15,989 nucleotides of DNA from Candidatus Woesearchaeota archaeon (lineage in GTDB: Archaea > Nanobdellota > Nanobdellia > Woesearchaeales > WJKV01): contig JAHWHI010000055.1 of assembly GCA_019323355.1 (NCBI GenBank), positions 1-15,989 of the forward strand. Reading direction: 5' to 3'. The translations under genes and the position numbers were made by a program. Of the stretch, positions 6,391 to 12,811 are shown in pieces. How positions within the stretch are numbered: the first letter of the stretch is position 1; each line of letters begins with the position of its first letter. The notes beneath the pieces were generated by a model. It was not told the origin of the DNA. It saw only the letters and a list, made by a program, of their open reading frames with translations, and did no database searches.

Positions 6391-7249
6391 CTGGAGATAT
6401 ATCTATTCTGTTTGTTGTATGTTTGATTGTATTGCAGCTGATTATTTTTGCTCCTGTCTTCTTCAGCCGTTTCAGAGCATCTCCGATAAATAGGCTGTGG
6501 ACACAGATGATTACAAATTTCTTTGCTCCTATTTTTTTCAGGTCCTTGATCGCTTCTTCCATTGTGTGGCCAGTAGAGATGATGTCATCTACCAAGACAA
6601 CAGTCTTGTTCTTCAGATCGATTTTTTTATTTATCCGGACATCGACTTTTGTAGCAGAGTATCTCTTCTTCTCTAAGATCGCAGAATCACACCCGACTAT
6701 ATCTGCTGTCTTCTCAGCCCAACGATAACTCTCCCAATCAGGTCCAATTATAATAACATTCTTTAATTTCTGCTTGATATATTTTGCAATAGCAGGATCA
6801 GCAGTTAGCTTGTGACATTTGCACGTGAAGACATCATACATTGAATTCAACCTGTGCAGGTGAGGATCGACAACAAACAATCTCTGGATAAAACGATTCA
6901 GCATCTTTGCAACAACCTGGATCGAGATGCACTCCCCTGGCTTGAACCTTTTGTCCTGTCTGAAGTATGGAAAATAAGGTGCGACCAAGGCAACTTCTTT
7001 TGCACCGAGATCTTTTGCAGTCTGTGCAGCAAAGACAACTTCCATCATCTCATCACTTATGTTGCCGTAAAATGATTGCACAAGAACAACTTTATGCCCT
7101 TTCACAGGGACAGGATACCGAACATAGATCTCACCATCTGGAAAACGCGCAGTCTCAAGCTCTGCATACTTGACTTTTGCCTTCTTCTTTAGATCCCTCG
7201 CTATATCCTTTGCAATATCTCTGCTGTTAGAACATCCTATGATAAGCAT
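6356..7249 (-). CDS. prs: Ribose-phosphate pyrophosphokinase (PRPP synthetase)
   Basis: A 297-aa protein with all expected motifs in order: FPDGE (36-40), PYFPYFRQDKRF (91-102), VVDPHLHR (126-133), the flexible-loop KKR (194-196), and the PRPP-binding loop VVLVDDIISTGHT (217-229, with D221 and D222). It makes phosphoribosyl pyrophosphate from ribose 5-phosphate and ATP for nucleotide, His and Trp synthesis. The length fits archaeal homotypes, which are shorter than bacterial ones. ATG 7249 is preceded by GAGGTG about 5 nt upstream. A TATA-like ATATATTTAAATAT (plus 7285-7298) would leave a leader of roughly 15-25 nt, so this gene uses a Shine-Dalgarno despite being first in its transcript. PRPP synthetase is absent from some reduced DPANN genomes, so its presence argues for partial nucleotide synthesis or salvage. 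Confidence 0.96.
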   Translation of the reverse strand: MLIIGCSNSRDIAKDIARDLKKKAKVKYAELETARFPDGEIYVRYPVPVKGHKVVLVQSFYGNISDEMMEVVFAAQTAKDLGAKEVALVAPYFPYFRQDKRFKPGECISIQVVAKMLNRFIQRLFVVDPHLHRLNSMYDVFTCKCHKLTADPAIAKYIKQKLKNVIIIGPDWESYRWAEKTADIVGCDSAILEKKRYSATKVDVRINKKIDLKNKTVVLVDDIISTGHTMEEAIKDLKKIGAKKFVIICVHSLFIGDALKRLKKTGAKIISCNTIKHTTNRIDISPVIQSALSDRMI

Positions 7250-7284
7250 CCATACACCTCTTTTTCTTACCTGAACATATACAG

Positions 7285-7318
7285 ATATTTAAATATATTC
7301 ATAGGGAACATTTATAAA
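7285..7318. promoter_or_regulatory. Divergent promoters for prs and the PHP-HIT pair
   Basis: The minus-strand TATA-like ATATATTTAAATAT (7285-7298) points to prs. The plus-strand TTTATAAA (7311-7318) would start RNA near 7341, just before the Shine-Dalgarno AGGGGA (7341-7346) of the PHP gene. Confidence 0.55.
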
Positions 7319-7351
7319 TCCCTCCCTGTTTGGTCGCCTTAGGGGAAACTT

Positions 7352-8218
7352 ATGCAAGGAAGAATATTGATGCAAAAGCCTGATATAAGACTTCTTAATA
7401 TTGAAGGATATACACCGGTTGATATGCACTTTCATTCTAAACATGTAGACGGAGCTCACAGCATAAACCAGATCCTTAGGCGAGCGAAAAAAAAGAACCT
7501 TGGGGTAGCAGTAACAGACCATCATACAATCTCAGGTTCACTCGAAGCTTTAGAAAAAGCAAAAGAAAAAGGGGTTCTTGTGATTCCAGGGATAGAGATA
7601 GCTGTTTTCGAAGGCCCGCATCTTTTGTTCTATTTCCACGGAAAAGATGATATGAAAGAGTTCCATGAAAAATATGTCAAGGATTTTGTAAAATACAAGA
7701 GCGGAAGATCAAGAATTTCTATTGCAAAGTATGTTGAACTGGCAGAGGATTACAATTGCCTGATGAGTGTCGCTCATCCAGGAGAGAGATGGATCTCCAA
7801 CTTGTTCAAATGCCTGCAGACTTACAACCTGAAAGAGCTTCTGGAAAAAATATATGCGCTAGAAGTCATCAATGGATTAAACTCTCAATTGTCAAACATC
7901 AGTTCAATATTCGCAGCGAGAAATCTAAAGACAAGGATAACAGGCGGTTCTGACGGGCACAATGTTCTTGCCCTGGGAAAAGTAGTTACATCGTCCTATG
8001 GAAATAATGTCGACGATTTCCTGGAATCGATCCGGAACAGGCAGAACAATGTAATCGGAAGACCGATAGGAATATTTGCAAAGAAATTTCTTTACGGAAG
8101 TGGCGCGATAAAGCACAATTTTTTAGAAGCGAGGAAATTATGGCGACCGTCAGCACAGTGGGAGCTTCTGAAATATCTAAAACTACAAGTGGGGTCGTAT
8201 CTAAATGGCAGAAGATAA
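7352..8218 (+). CDS. PHP-domain phosphoesterase
   Basis: A 288-aa protein with the metal-binding motifs of the PHP superfamily: DMHFHS (H26, H28), VTDHHT (D56, H57), PGIEI (E82), a central AHPGE (H142), and GGSDGHN (D201, H203). It should be a trinuclear-metal phosphoesterase, for example on nucleoside phosphates such as 3',5'-bisphosphates, or small phosphate esters. It lacks polymerase or HisK context. The C-terminal about 75 residues after the last motif form a helical tail (GIFAKKFLYGSG onward) that is not obviously part of the fold. ATG 7352 has AGGGGA 6 nt upstream; ATG 7370 is an alternative. The last 14 nt overlap the HIT gene, implying translational coupling. Confidence 0.92.
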   Translation: MQGRILMQKPDIRLLNIEGYTPVDMHFHSKHVDGAHSINQILRRAKKKNLGVAVTDHHTISGSLEALEKAKEKGVLVIPGIEIAVFEGPHLLFYFHGKDDMKEFHEKYVKDFVKYKSGRSRISIAKYVELAEDYNCLMSVAHPGERWISNLFKCLQTYNLKELLEKIYALEVINGLNSQLSNISSIFAARNLKTRITGGSDGHNVLALGKVVTSSYGNNVDDFLESIRNRQNNVIGRPIGIFAKKFLYGSGAIKHNFLEARKLWRPSAQWELLKYLKLQVGSYLNGRR

Positions 8219-8603
8219 TTGTATATTCTGCAAGATAATTGCAGGAGAAATAAAAACAGACTTTATCCATGAAGATGAAAAATACATTGCATTCATGGAC
8301 ATAGAACCAGTTGCAAAAGGGCATATGTTAGTTATTCCTAAAAAACACTATCAGTTTTTCATTGACATGCCTGAAGATGAATACGCAGAGATAAGCAGGA
8401 TAGTGCATAAGCTTGCGAACGCTCTGAAAAAAGCCACAGACACAGAATATATCCATGTGGGTATCGAAGGTGTTGATGTCCCTCATGTGCACATCCACAT
8501 CATCCCGCGTAACAAAGGGGATGGACTTTCATCCTATAAACGGACAAGATATGAAGATGGGGAGATGAAGGAATTCACCCAAAAAATAAGAAGCTTTTTA
8601 TAA
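8205..8603 (+). CDS. HIT-family nucleotide hydrolase/transferase
   Basis: A 132-aa single-domain HIT protein. It has the histidine triad HVHIHII (H94, H96, H98), where the middle His forms the nucleotidyl intermediate, and an N-terminal CIFCKI with C6 and C9 that in many HIT proteins binds zinc together with H48 and the first triad His. YIAFMDIEPVAKGHMLVIPKKH is the typical substrate-side segment. Members cleave adenosine 5'-phosphoramidate or dinucleoside polyphosphates. Its overlap with the PHP gene suggests a two-enzyme cassette cleaning up nucleotide by-products; this is inference. The stop codon lies within the TATA box of the following tRNA gene. Confidence 0.94.
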   Translation: MAEDNCIFCKIIAGEIKTDFIHEDEKYIAFMDIEPVAKGHMLVIPKKHYQFFIDMPEDEYAEISRIVHKLANALKKATDTEYIHVGIEGVDVPHVHIHIIPRNKGDGLSSYKRTRYEDGEMKEFTQKIRSFL

Positions 8604-8604
8604 G
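8594..8604 (+). promoter_or_regulatory. TATA box of intron-containing tRNA (CAT), overlapping HIT stop codon
   Basis: CTTTTTATAAG is centred about 30 nt before tRNA base 8630 and includes the TAA stop of the HIT gene, so coding and promoter sequence overlap. Confidence 0.6.
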
Positions 8605-8629
8605 TCCCTTATTGCATTTACCCTACAAC

Positions 8630-8754
8630 GGCGGTGTAACTCAGCCTGGTTAGAGTGCTACGCTCATAAGCAATTGAGCGATGAGAGCATCTGCTCGATG
8701 ATTATCTCAAACTGGGAAACGTAGATGTCCGGGGTTCAAATCCCCGCACCGCCA
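8630..8754 (+). tRNA. tRNA-Met(CAT), elongator-like, with 50-nt intron at 37/38
   Basis: The acceptor GGCGGTG pairs perfectly with CACCGCC (8747-8753). The D stem is ACTC/GAGT. The anticodon stem is CTACG (8658-8662) with CGTAG (8720-8724). The T arm is CGGGG-TTCAAAT-CCCCG, and the discriminator is A8754. The anticodon loop is CT-CAT-A, interrupted after position 37; the intron is 8669-8718 and exon 2 resumes at A8719. Loop bases 32-35 (CTCA) pair with intron bases TGGG (8713-8716, one G-U), leaving 3-nt bulges T-A|A and A-A|A: a bulge-helix-bulge at the standard place. The anticodon stem lacks the three G-C pairs of initiators, so this is elongator Met or, less likely, a CAT tRNA-Ile whose C34 is modified. 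No CCA is encoded. Confidence 0.9.
8669..8718 (+). other. Archaeal tRNA intron with internal hairpin
   Basis: The intron is removed by the BHB splicing endonuclease. Inside it, ATTGAGC (8673-8679) pairs with GCTCGAT (8693-8699) around a 13-nt loop. I found no C or D box, so a guide-RNA role like that of some tRNA-Trp introns is not supported. Confidence 0.75.
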
Positions 8755-8779
8755 CTTTATTCTTACATCTTATCGATAA

Positions 8780-8832
8780 TAAAAGAAAAAGAAGGTATCG
8801 CGGACCTGGTGAGGAACTACTATCCGGATACC
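8780..8832 (-). terminator. Hairpin followed by T-rich tract, possible lgt terminator
   Basis: GGTATC (8794-8799) pairs with GATACC (8827-8832) and CGGA (8801-8804) with TCCG (8823-8826): 10 bp with one bulged G and an 18-nt loop. Read on the minus strand, the stem is followed by CTTCTTTTTCTTTT, so it could end the lgt transcript about 120 nt after the lgt stop. A small structured RNA is the alternative. The rest of the 8755-8951 gap holds a perfect 16-nt palindrome (8891-8906, GAAAATAG/CTATTTTC), a TATA-like TTTAAATATC (8877-8886), and no ORF. Confidence 0.35.
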
Positions 8833-8951
8833 CCCAATATTAGATAAACTGGTATACTAATTAGTGACGTTCTCTCTTTAAATATCTTGTGAAAATAGCT
8901 ATTTTCTATACAGAAGACTAATTTCAATCTATATATCAGAACGGATAGTTC

Positions 8952-9713
8952 TCATTTTTTGTAGTATTTGAGAAGGATGAATAGGGCCACAATCGCCATA
9001 ATCAGGCTTAAATACTGTCCTGTGCTCAAATAGAAGTATCTCTGGTCCTCTCTGAAGAAGTCTACTGCGAACCTTCCAATGCCCATCAATAACACAAAAG
9101 ACCAGAAGAGGATACCATCCTTCCATTTCTTACTTTGCTTCAAAGGCATCATGAACATCAGAAGAGCGAACAATCCAATCCTGCCGATCGCACCATACAG
9201 CTGTACTGGATGCCTGCATCCGTCAGCGCCTTTGAACATGACACACCAGGGAACATTTGTCACAGTTCCCCACAATTCGCCATTGATAAAATTCGCAATC
9301 CTTCCCAAACCAAGTATCAAGGCAGCAGGAATAACAAGTATGTCAGCTAGTTGCGCAAGATTCAATTTGTTTTTCTTGCAGTAAAAATAACCGACCAATA
9401 AAATCCCGACTATTCCTCCATGCAATGACATCCCCCCTTTCCAGACAGCAAAAATATCTAGAGGATGATTAAAATAATATACCGGATTCCAGACAAACAC
9501 TTCAAACAATCTGGCACCGGCAATAACACCGATGATCATCCAGAACACCAGGTCCCACACCTGATTTTTGGTCATCTTCAATTCTCCTTTTTTCCGATAA
9601 TAATCGAGAACAAACAATGCAATGATAAAACCAAGAACATAAACCAACCCATAGTACCTGATTTCCAGAGGACCATTCGATAATAATACTGTATCTATGT
9701 TGTGGGTGTACAT
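8952..9713 (-). CDS. lgt: Prolipoprotein diacylglyceryl transferase (bacterial-type Lgt)
   Basis: A 253-aa polytopic membrane protein (about seven hydrophobic segments) with the full Lgt signature: KGGMSLHGG (H98), GRIANFINGELWG (R138, N141, N144, E146), HPVQLYGA, and a C-terminal GRFAVDFFRED (R214, R221). These match the catalytic and lipid-binding residues around H103, N146, E151 and R239 of the E. coli enzyme; one conserved acidic position near the end is Asp instead of Glu. Lgt attaches a diacylglyceryl group from phosphatidylglycerol to the lipobox cysteine of prolipoproteins. I start at ATG 9713: a TATA box (plus 9735-9743) is about 26 nt upstream, whereas the in-frame TTG at 9722 is too close. 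In an archaeon this points to transfer from bacteria, and to either ester lipids or an altered lipid donor. Confidence 0.95.
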   Translation of the reverse strand: MYTHNIDTVLLSNGPLEIRYYGLVYVLGFIIALFVLDYYRKKGELKMTKNQVWDLVFWMIIGVIAGARLFEVFVWNPVYYFNHPLDIFAVWKGGMSLHGGIVGILLVGYFYCKKNKLNLAQLADILVIPAALILGLGRIANFINGELWGTVTNVPWCVMFKGADGCRHPVQLYGAIGRIGLFALLMFMMPLKQSKKWKDGILFWSFVLLMGIGRFAVDFFREDQRYFYLSTGQYLSLIMAIVALFILLKYYKK

Positions 9714-9734
9714 ACAGAACAATAGAAAACGTCT

Positions 9735-9771
9735 CTATATAAATTTATTCGAAAAAGAAAGGCTTTTATAG
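9735..9771. promoter_or_regulatory. Divergent TATA boxes for lgt and the GNAT gene
   Basis: Minus-strand TTTATATAG (plus 9735-9743) is about 26 nt from ATG 9713. Plus-strand CTTTTATAG (9763-9771) is about 27 nt from ATG 9794. Both predict leaderless messages. Confidence 0.65.
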
Positions 9772-9793
9772 CAAAAGTCTCATCAACATCACC

Positions 9794-10288
9794 ATGAAAG
9801 TAGAAGTGAGAAAAGCAAGGTTGAAAGATGTTCCAGAAGTCATAAAATTATGGAAGGAATTCATGAAAGATCACGATAAGATAGTTCTTGCTCGGAACAA
9901 AAAGCTTAAACCTTATCTTGAAAAAAGAAAAGACGCTCCTAAATCAATGGAAAGATATATCAAAGGAATTATACGATCCCGGAACGGCGGTGTTTACATT
10001 GCAGAAGTTGATAGGGAACCTGCAGGTTTTACAATATTCTGGATCAATAAAAATCCTCCGGTCTATAAGATATTAAAAGTTGGATACGTTACAGATATTT
10101 TTATCAAAAAACAGTTCAGAGGTCTCGGTATTTCAACCCAATTCCGAAAGATATTCACAAAATTCTTCAAAGACAAAGGAATAAAACATATTTCAATGAG
10201 TGTATTTCCAGAGAACAAGAAAGCTCTTTCTATCTATCACAGATGGGGATATTTTGATTATCAGATATCAGTCCGGAAAAAGATTTAA
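9794..10288 (+). CDS. GNAT-family N-acetyltransferase
   Basis: A 164-aa single-domain GNAT. The acetyl-CoA motif A is VGYVTDIFIKKQFRGLGIS, where Q107-F-R-G-L-G112 is the R/Q-x-x-G-x-G/A pyrophosphate loop. Motif B includes FPENKKALSIYHRWGY near the C-terminus. The N-terminal VRKARLKDVPEVIKLW is the usual first strand and helix. Targets are amino groups on small molecules or proteins; the substrate is not readable. It starts leaderless at ATG 9794. Its TAA (10286-10288) shares three bases with the TAA of the convergent gene. Confidence 0.9.
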   Translation: MKVEVRKARLKDVPEVIKLWKEFMKDHDKIVLARNKKLKPYLEKRKDAPKSMERYIKGIIRSRNGGVYIAEVDREPAGFTIFWINKNPPVYKILKVGYVTDIFIKKQFRGLGISTQFRKIFTKFFKDKGIKHISMSVFPENKKALSIYHRWGYFDYQISVRKKI

Positions 10289-11124
10289 CCTAACCGGCTG
10301 CCAATCTCATCTAGAGCAACAAGAAGACTTTTCAATTGCACTCTTGCGCATTCTTCTAGAGGCCAATTCAATGGGGTTTCAATTGTGAAAGCTTGGTTTG
10401 TATGGTTCTGGTATAGGAAATAATCTAAGCAATGAACATATCTTTTGCTTCCTCTTCCCTCAGGATACCATATCACTCCATTTCCATTTGTGGTATCACT
10501 GTAAATTTTTGGCCACCTGCATATTGGAACTCTATCTCTTTCATGAGCTTTTACTATTTTAGTTCCGACCCTGTACTCGTGAATATTGCAAAGTTCATAC
10601 ATGTAAAATTCAGTCGGATCTTCTGCAGGATCAAAATCATCTTCAGGCCCCTGGCCAGAATTATGAAAATCCATTGTGAAGGCAAACCTCTGGGAATCTT
10701 CTCCTAAGAAATCTTTTACAAGCACAGCTTCTCTAGATAGAATTACTTCTCCTGGAAATTCTCCATTGATATTAACTCCATCAAGGTTCTCGTGTTTGTT
10801 GAACTCGAATCCGCTTGGGTTGATGCAGGGAAAAATATGAAATCTGAACACGCCGAGATATTCATGGACATGGCGATCAAGAAAATCTAGTAACGCGTAT
10901 ACTCCAGAAGGTTCATCCCCATGTATTCCTGCTGACAAAAGAACATCATGCTTCTCATTTTCACCAGGTCTTTCTGCAAGGACATGATGTATAGGATATC
11001 TAAAGGCACCTCTCTCGAATTCTATATATCCTAGTTCAGTCACTTCAATATCTTCGTCTAGGGTTTCAAGAGCTCTAAGCCGAGATTCAACATCTTTTAC
11101 AAAGTATCGTATTATGTCAGGCAT
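10285..11124 (-). CDS. M14-like zinc metallocarboxypeptidase / succinylglutamate desuccinylase-type protein
   Basis: A 279-aa protein with the M14 zinc site: LSAGIHGDEPSG (H68, E71) and MDFHNSG (H154). A catalytic-type Glu lies in FTIETP (E249). PCINPSGFEFN and DGVNINGEF sit where carboxypeptidases have NPDG and DLNRNF. In the second motif Gly/Glu replaces the Arg that normally grips the substrate carboxylate. This suggests an AstE/aspartoacylase-like amidohydrolase or a peptidase of altered specificity. No signal peptide, so probably cytoplasmic. I start at ATG 11124, 27 nt from a TATA box (plus 11146-11156). A longer frame from 11169 would cover that box. Confidence 0.85.
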   Translation of the reverse strand: MPDIIRYFVKDVESRLRALETLDEDIEVTELGYIEFERGAFRYPIHHVLAERPGENEKHDVLLSAGIHGDEPSGVYALLDFLDRHVHEYLGVFRFHIFPCINPSGFEFNKHENLDGVNINGEFPGEVILSREAVLVKDFLGEDSQRFAFTMDFHNSGQGPEDDFDPAEDPTEFYMYELCNIHEYRVGTKIVKAHERDRVPICRWPKIYSDTTNGNGVIWYPEGRGSKRYVHCLDYFLYQNHTNQAFTIETPLNWPLEECARVQLKSLLVALDEIGSRLG

Positions 11125-11145
11125 CAAAAAGTTGGATTTAGAACC

Positions 11146-11177
11146 AATATATAAAACATATACAAACATTTATAAAT
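11146..11177. promoter_or_regulatory. Divergent TATA boxes for the M14-like gene and the small basic protein
   Basis: Minus-strand TTTTATATATT (plus 11146-11156) is about 27 nt from ATG 11124. Plus-strand TTTATAAAT (11169-11177) is about 26 nt from ATG 11199. The two boxes are separated by 12 nt. Confidence 0.65.
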
Positions 11178-11198
11178 AGCTCCAAAAATCTCAATAGC

Positions 11199-11393
11199 AT
11201 GGCAAAACTACCAAAACAGAAGCACGAACCTCACAAACCAAGAGGCAGGGGCAGAAAAGCAAGGCCTAAAACTTTCAAGACAGAGGCTGCTGCAAAAGCA
11301 TATGCAGAGGCACAAGGCCTGAAGTCTTACAAGATAGTCAATCTTAAATCAGAATTGTCAAAACAAAAGAAATTGCAAGTTATTTCTGAATAA
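11199..11393 (+). CDS. Small basic protein, unknown function
   Basis: A 64-aa protein, very rich in Lys/Arg. A disordered basic tail (residues 1-24, with PRGRGRKARPK) is followed by a helix (KTEAAAKAYAEAQG) and two short beta-like segments (SYKIVNL, KKLQVIS). The composition resembles small ribosomal or other RNA-binding proteins, but I cannot match it to a named one. The TATA box 26 nt before ATG 11199 argues that it is a real, independently transcribed gene. It ends 2 nt before the stop of the convergent signal peptidase. Confidence 0.7.
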   Translation: MAKLPKQKHEPHKPRGRGRKARPKTFKTEAAAKAYAEAQGLKSYKIVNLKSELSKQKKLQVISE

Positions 11394-11395
11394 TT

Positions 11396-11968
11396 CTAGT
11401 AGATTACTGCGATAAGGACGTACAATATCTGGCTGAATCTAATCTTGTATGGATCAGCGTCAACATTGTTGTCGCCTTTTGCAATGAAATAAGTGCCTTT
11501 TCCGTCGACACCTTTTGCAATGACACGATGTATGATAGTGCCTTCAAAATCATCAGTTGTATAAGCAATTATATCGCCAGGCTTGATCTGGTCTGGATTC
11601 TGCGGTCTAATCTCGATGGCATTTGTTCCAGAATCTAGAAAAGGGTCCATTGAGTTGGTATCTGCGAACTTTGCCCATACAGCGTCCTTTATATCAAGAA
11701 CAATCTGGTCAGGATAAACCTTGATCTGGTCTTCAGTCACCCAGTCAGAAGGTGATAACATCTCTGCACCTGAAAGAGGCATCTCTTTGATTGGAGTATC
11801 AGCTAGCAAAGAGCTTGGTTCCAATATCCTTCTTGCAGAATTCTCAGGCAGAACAATCACTTCTGGCTCTATGAATGTGCCAGAGACTGCTCCGATGAGG
11901 AAGACCACAATTATTGACATTACTATAGCTATCTTCTCGTTCATAGTTCTCTCTTTCTTCCCCCACAT
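11396..11968 (-). CDS. Type I signal peptidase, archaeal/ER (Sec11-like) S26 family
   Basis: A 190-aa protein. One N-terminal membrane segment (about 12-32) anchors a domain with the peptidase boxes: NSMDPFL (catalytic S106), IKPGDIIAYTTD, TIIHRVI (H147, where bacterial enzymes have Lys), and FIAKGDNN with a following Asp (D170 or D172). The Ser-His-Asp arrangement is that of archaeal and eukaryotic Sec11. It should cut signal peptides on the outer face of the membrane. About 70 residues separate the anchor from the catalytic Ser, longer than in small Sec11 proteins. A TATA box (plus 11991-11999) 27 nt from ATG 11968 supports this start; ATG 11944, preceded by GAGAG, is the alternative. Confidence 0.88.
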   Translation of the reverse strand: MWGKKERTMNEKIAIVMSIIVVFLIGAVSGTFIEPEVIVLPENSARRILEPSSLLADTPIKEMPLSGAEMLSPSDWVTEDQIKVYPDQIVLDIKDAVWAKFADTNSMDPFLDSGTNAIEIRPQNPDQIKPGDIIAYTTDDFEGTIIHRVIAKGVDGKGTYFIAKGDNNVDADPYKIRFSQILYVLIAVIY

Positions 11969-12062
11969 ATATGATTCATGGCTTTTCTAGTATATAAATC
12001 TATCGGTTCTGTTAGTCCTACTAAGTAGTAAACTACAGGCACTCCTTTTATAAAGCAAAAAC

Positions 12063-12088
12063 TTATAAATACAATCGAAACTTTTAAG
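12063..12088 (+). promoter_or_regulatory. TATA region of tRNA-His
   Basis: CTTATAAATAC (about 12062-12072) and CTTTTAAGTAT (about 12081-12091) both lie upstream of tRNA base 12107. The first would give a leader of about 14 nt, the second is slightly too close. The remaining 11969-12106 gap also holds the signal peptidase TATA and a further TTTTATAAAG near 12046. Confidence 0.5.
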
Positions 12089-12106
12089 TATTAAATTCCG
12101 TTTCAT

Positions 12107-12178
12107 GGCGGTAGTAGTTCAATGGTAGAATACAGGACTGTGGATCCTGGGACGCGGGTTCGATTCCCGTCTACCGCC
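12107..12178 (+). tRNA. tRNA-His(GTG) with encoded G-1
   Basis: The acceptor GCGGTAG (12108-12114) pairs with CTACCGC (12171-12177), and an extra G-1 (12107) faces C73 (12178), the histidine identity pair. The D stem is GTTC/GAAT. The anticodon stem is CAGGA/TCCTG with loop CTGTGGA (GTG at 12140-12142). The T arm is GCGGG-TTCGATT-CCCGT. There is no intron and no encoded CCA. The next gene starts 27 nt downstream. Confidence 0.96.
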
Positions 12179-12189
12179 CTATTGATTAA

Positions 12190-12811
12190 TGAGGTGAGAT
12201 GAGAAATGGTTCTTAACATAGAGAAACTAAAAGAGAAAAACAGACTGGCTAAATCTCTGGTAGAAAGAGGTCTCGCGACAAGTTTTGAAGATGCAAGTGC
12301 AAAGATTGATCAAGGTGGACTGGTTCATAATGCTGGCAAGCTTTCAACTGATGATACTCCGCTGGAAAATCTGAAAAAAAGGGCGATAGGCCAGGTAAGG
12401 GAGAATGAGATCCGCGAGATTGAAAAGGAGACTTTAGAGCAAAAAAAACAAGAGGTGGCAAAAATCGCAGCATCAGACCCAAAAGTTCTGGAACGTTTAG
12501 AAAAGATAGAAAAATTTCTAGGAGATTTCAAGGCGTTTTTTGACAAGTATAGATCAATGAATGACAATAATCTTAAGGAGCTTGCTTCTAATATAAAATC
12601 AATACGCGCTGATATGTCAGCAGCATCTTCTGCACCAAAAGTCAAGCAGCAGACACTGCAGGAACAGCATCCAAGACAGCCTGAGCTGAAGAGAAAGCCA
12701 GAAGCAGAGAACAGCGATACAACAAGGGCTTCTTTTGATACATCAGAATATTCTGTTGAGAAAGTGTTCAGCAATGCGAACGGAAGACTGGCAAAGAAAA
12801 AGCCGTGCTAG
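12190..12811 (+). CDS. Coiled-coil protein behind tRNA-His, unknown function (ATG at 12206)
   Basis: The coding region is 12206-12811, 201 aa; the entry begins at the Shine-Dalgarno GAGGTGAG just upstream. The N-terminal 50 residues (KEKNRLAKSLVERGLATSFEDA and following) look like a compact helical domain. A Glu/Lys-rich helix spans about 55-135, probably a coiled coil, followed by a disordered Gln/Pro/Lys-rich linker. A terminal segment (SFDTSEYSVEKVF) ends in a basic tail with a final Cys. No family recognised. There is no TATA box between the tRNA and this gene and a clear Shine-Dalgarno, so it is probably co-transcribed with tRNA-His and freed by tRNA 3' processing. Its TAG interlocks with the stop of the convergent TPR gene. 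Confidence 0.7.

Noticed and set aside
6294..6728. 144-aa plus-strand frame opposite prs
   Set aside because: Lies antisense to conserved PRPP synthetase motifs and overlaps the end of the cysteine-rich gene; no supporting signals.
7986..8324. 112-aa minus-strand frame
   Set aside because: Antisense to the PHP and HIT genes, which carry full family motifs.
8669..8718. C/D box guide RNA in the tRNA intron
   Set aside because: GATGA-like words occur, but no proper C box (RUGAUGA) with matching D box was found.
11199..11393. Named ribosomal protein
   Set aside because: Basic composition and size fit, but no sequence signature that I can tie to a specific ribosomal protein.
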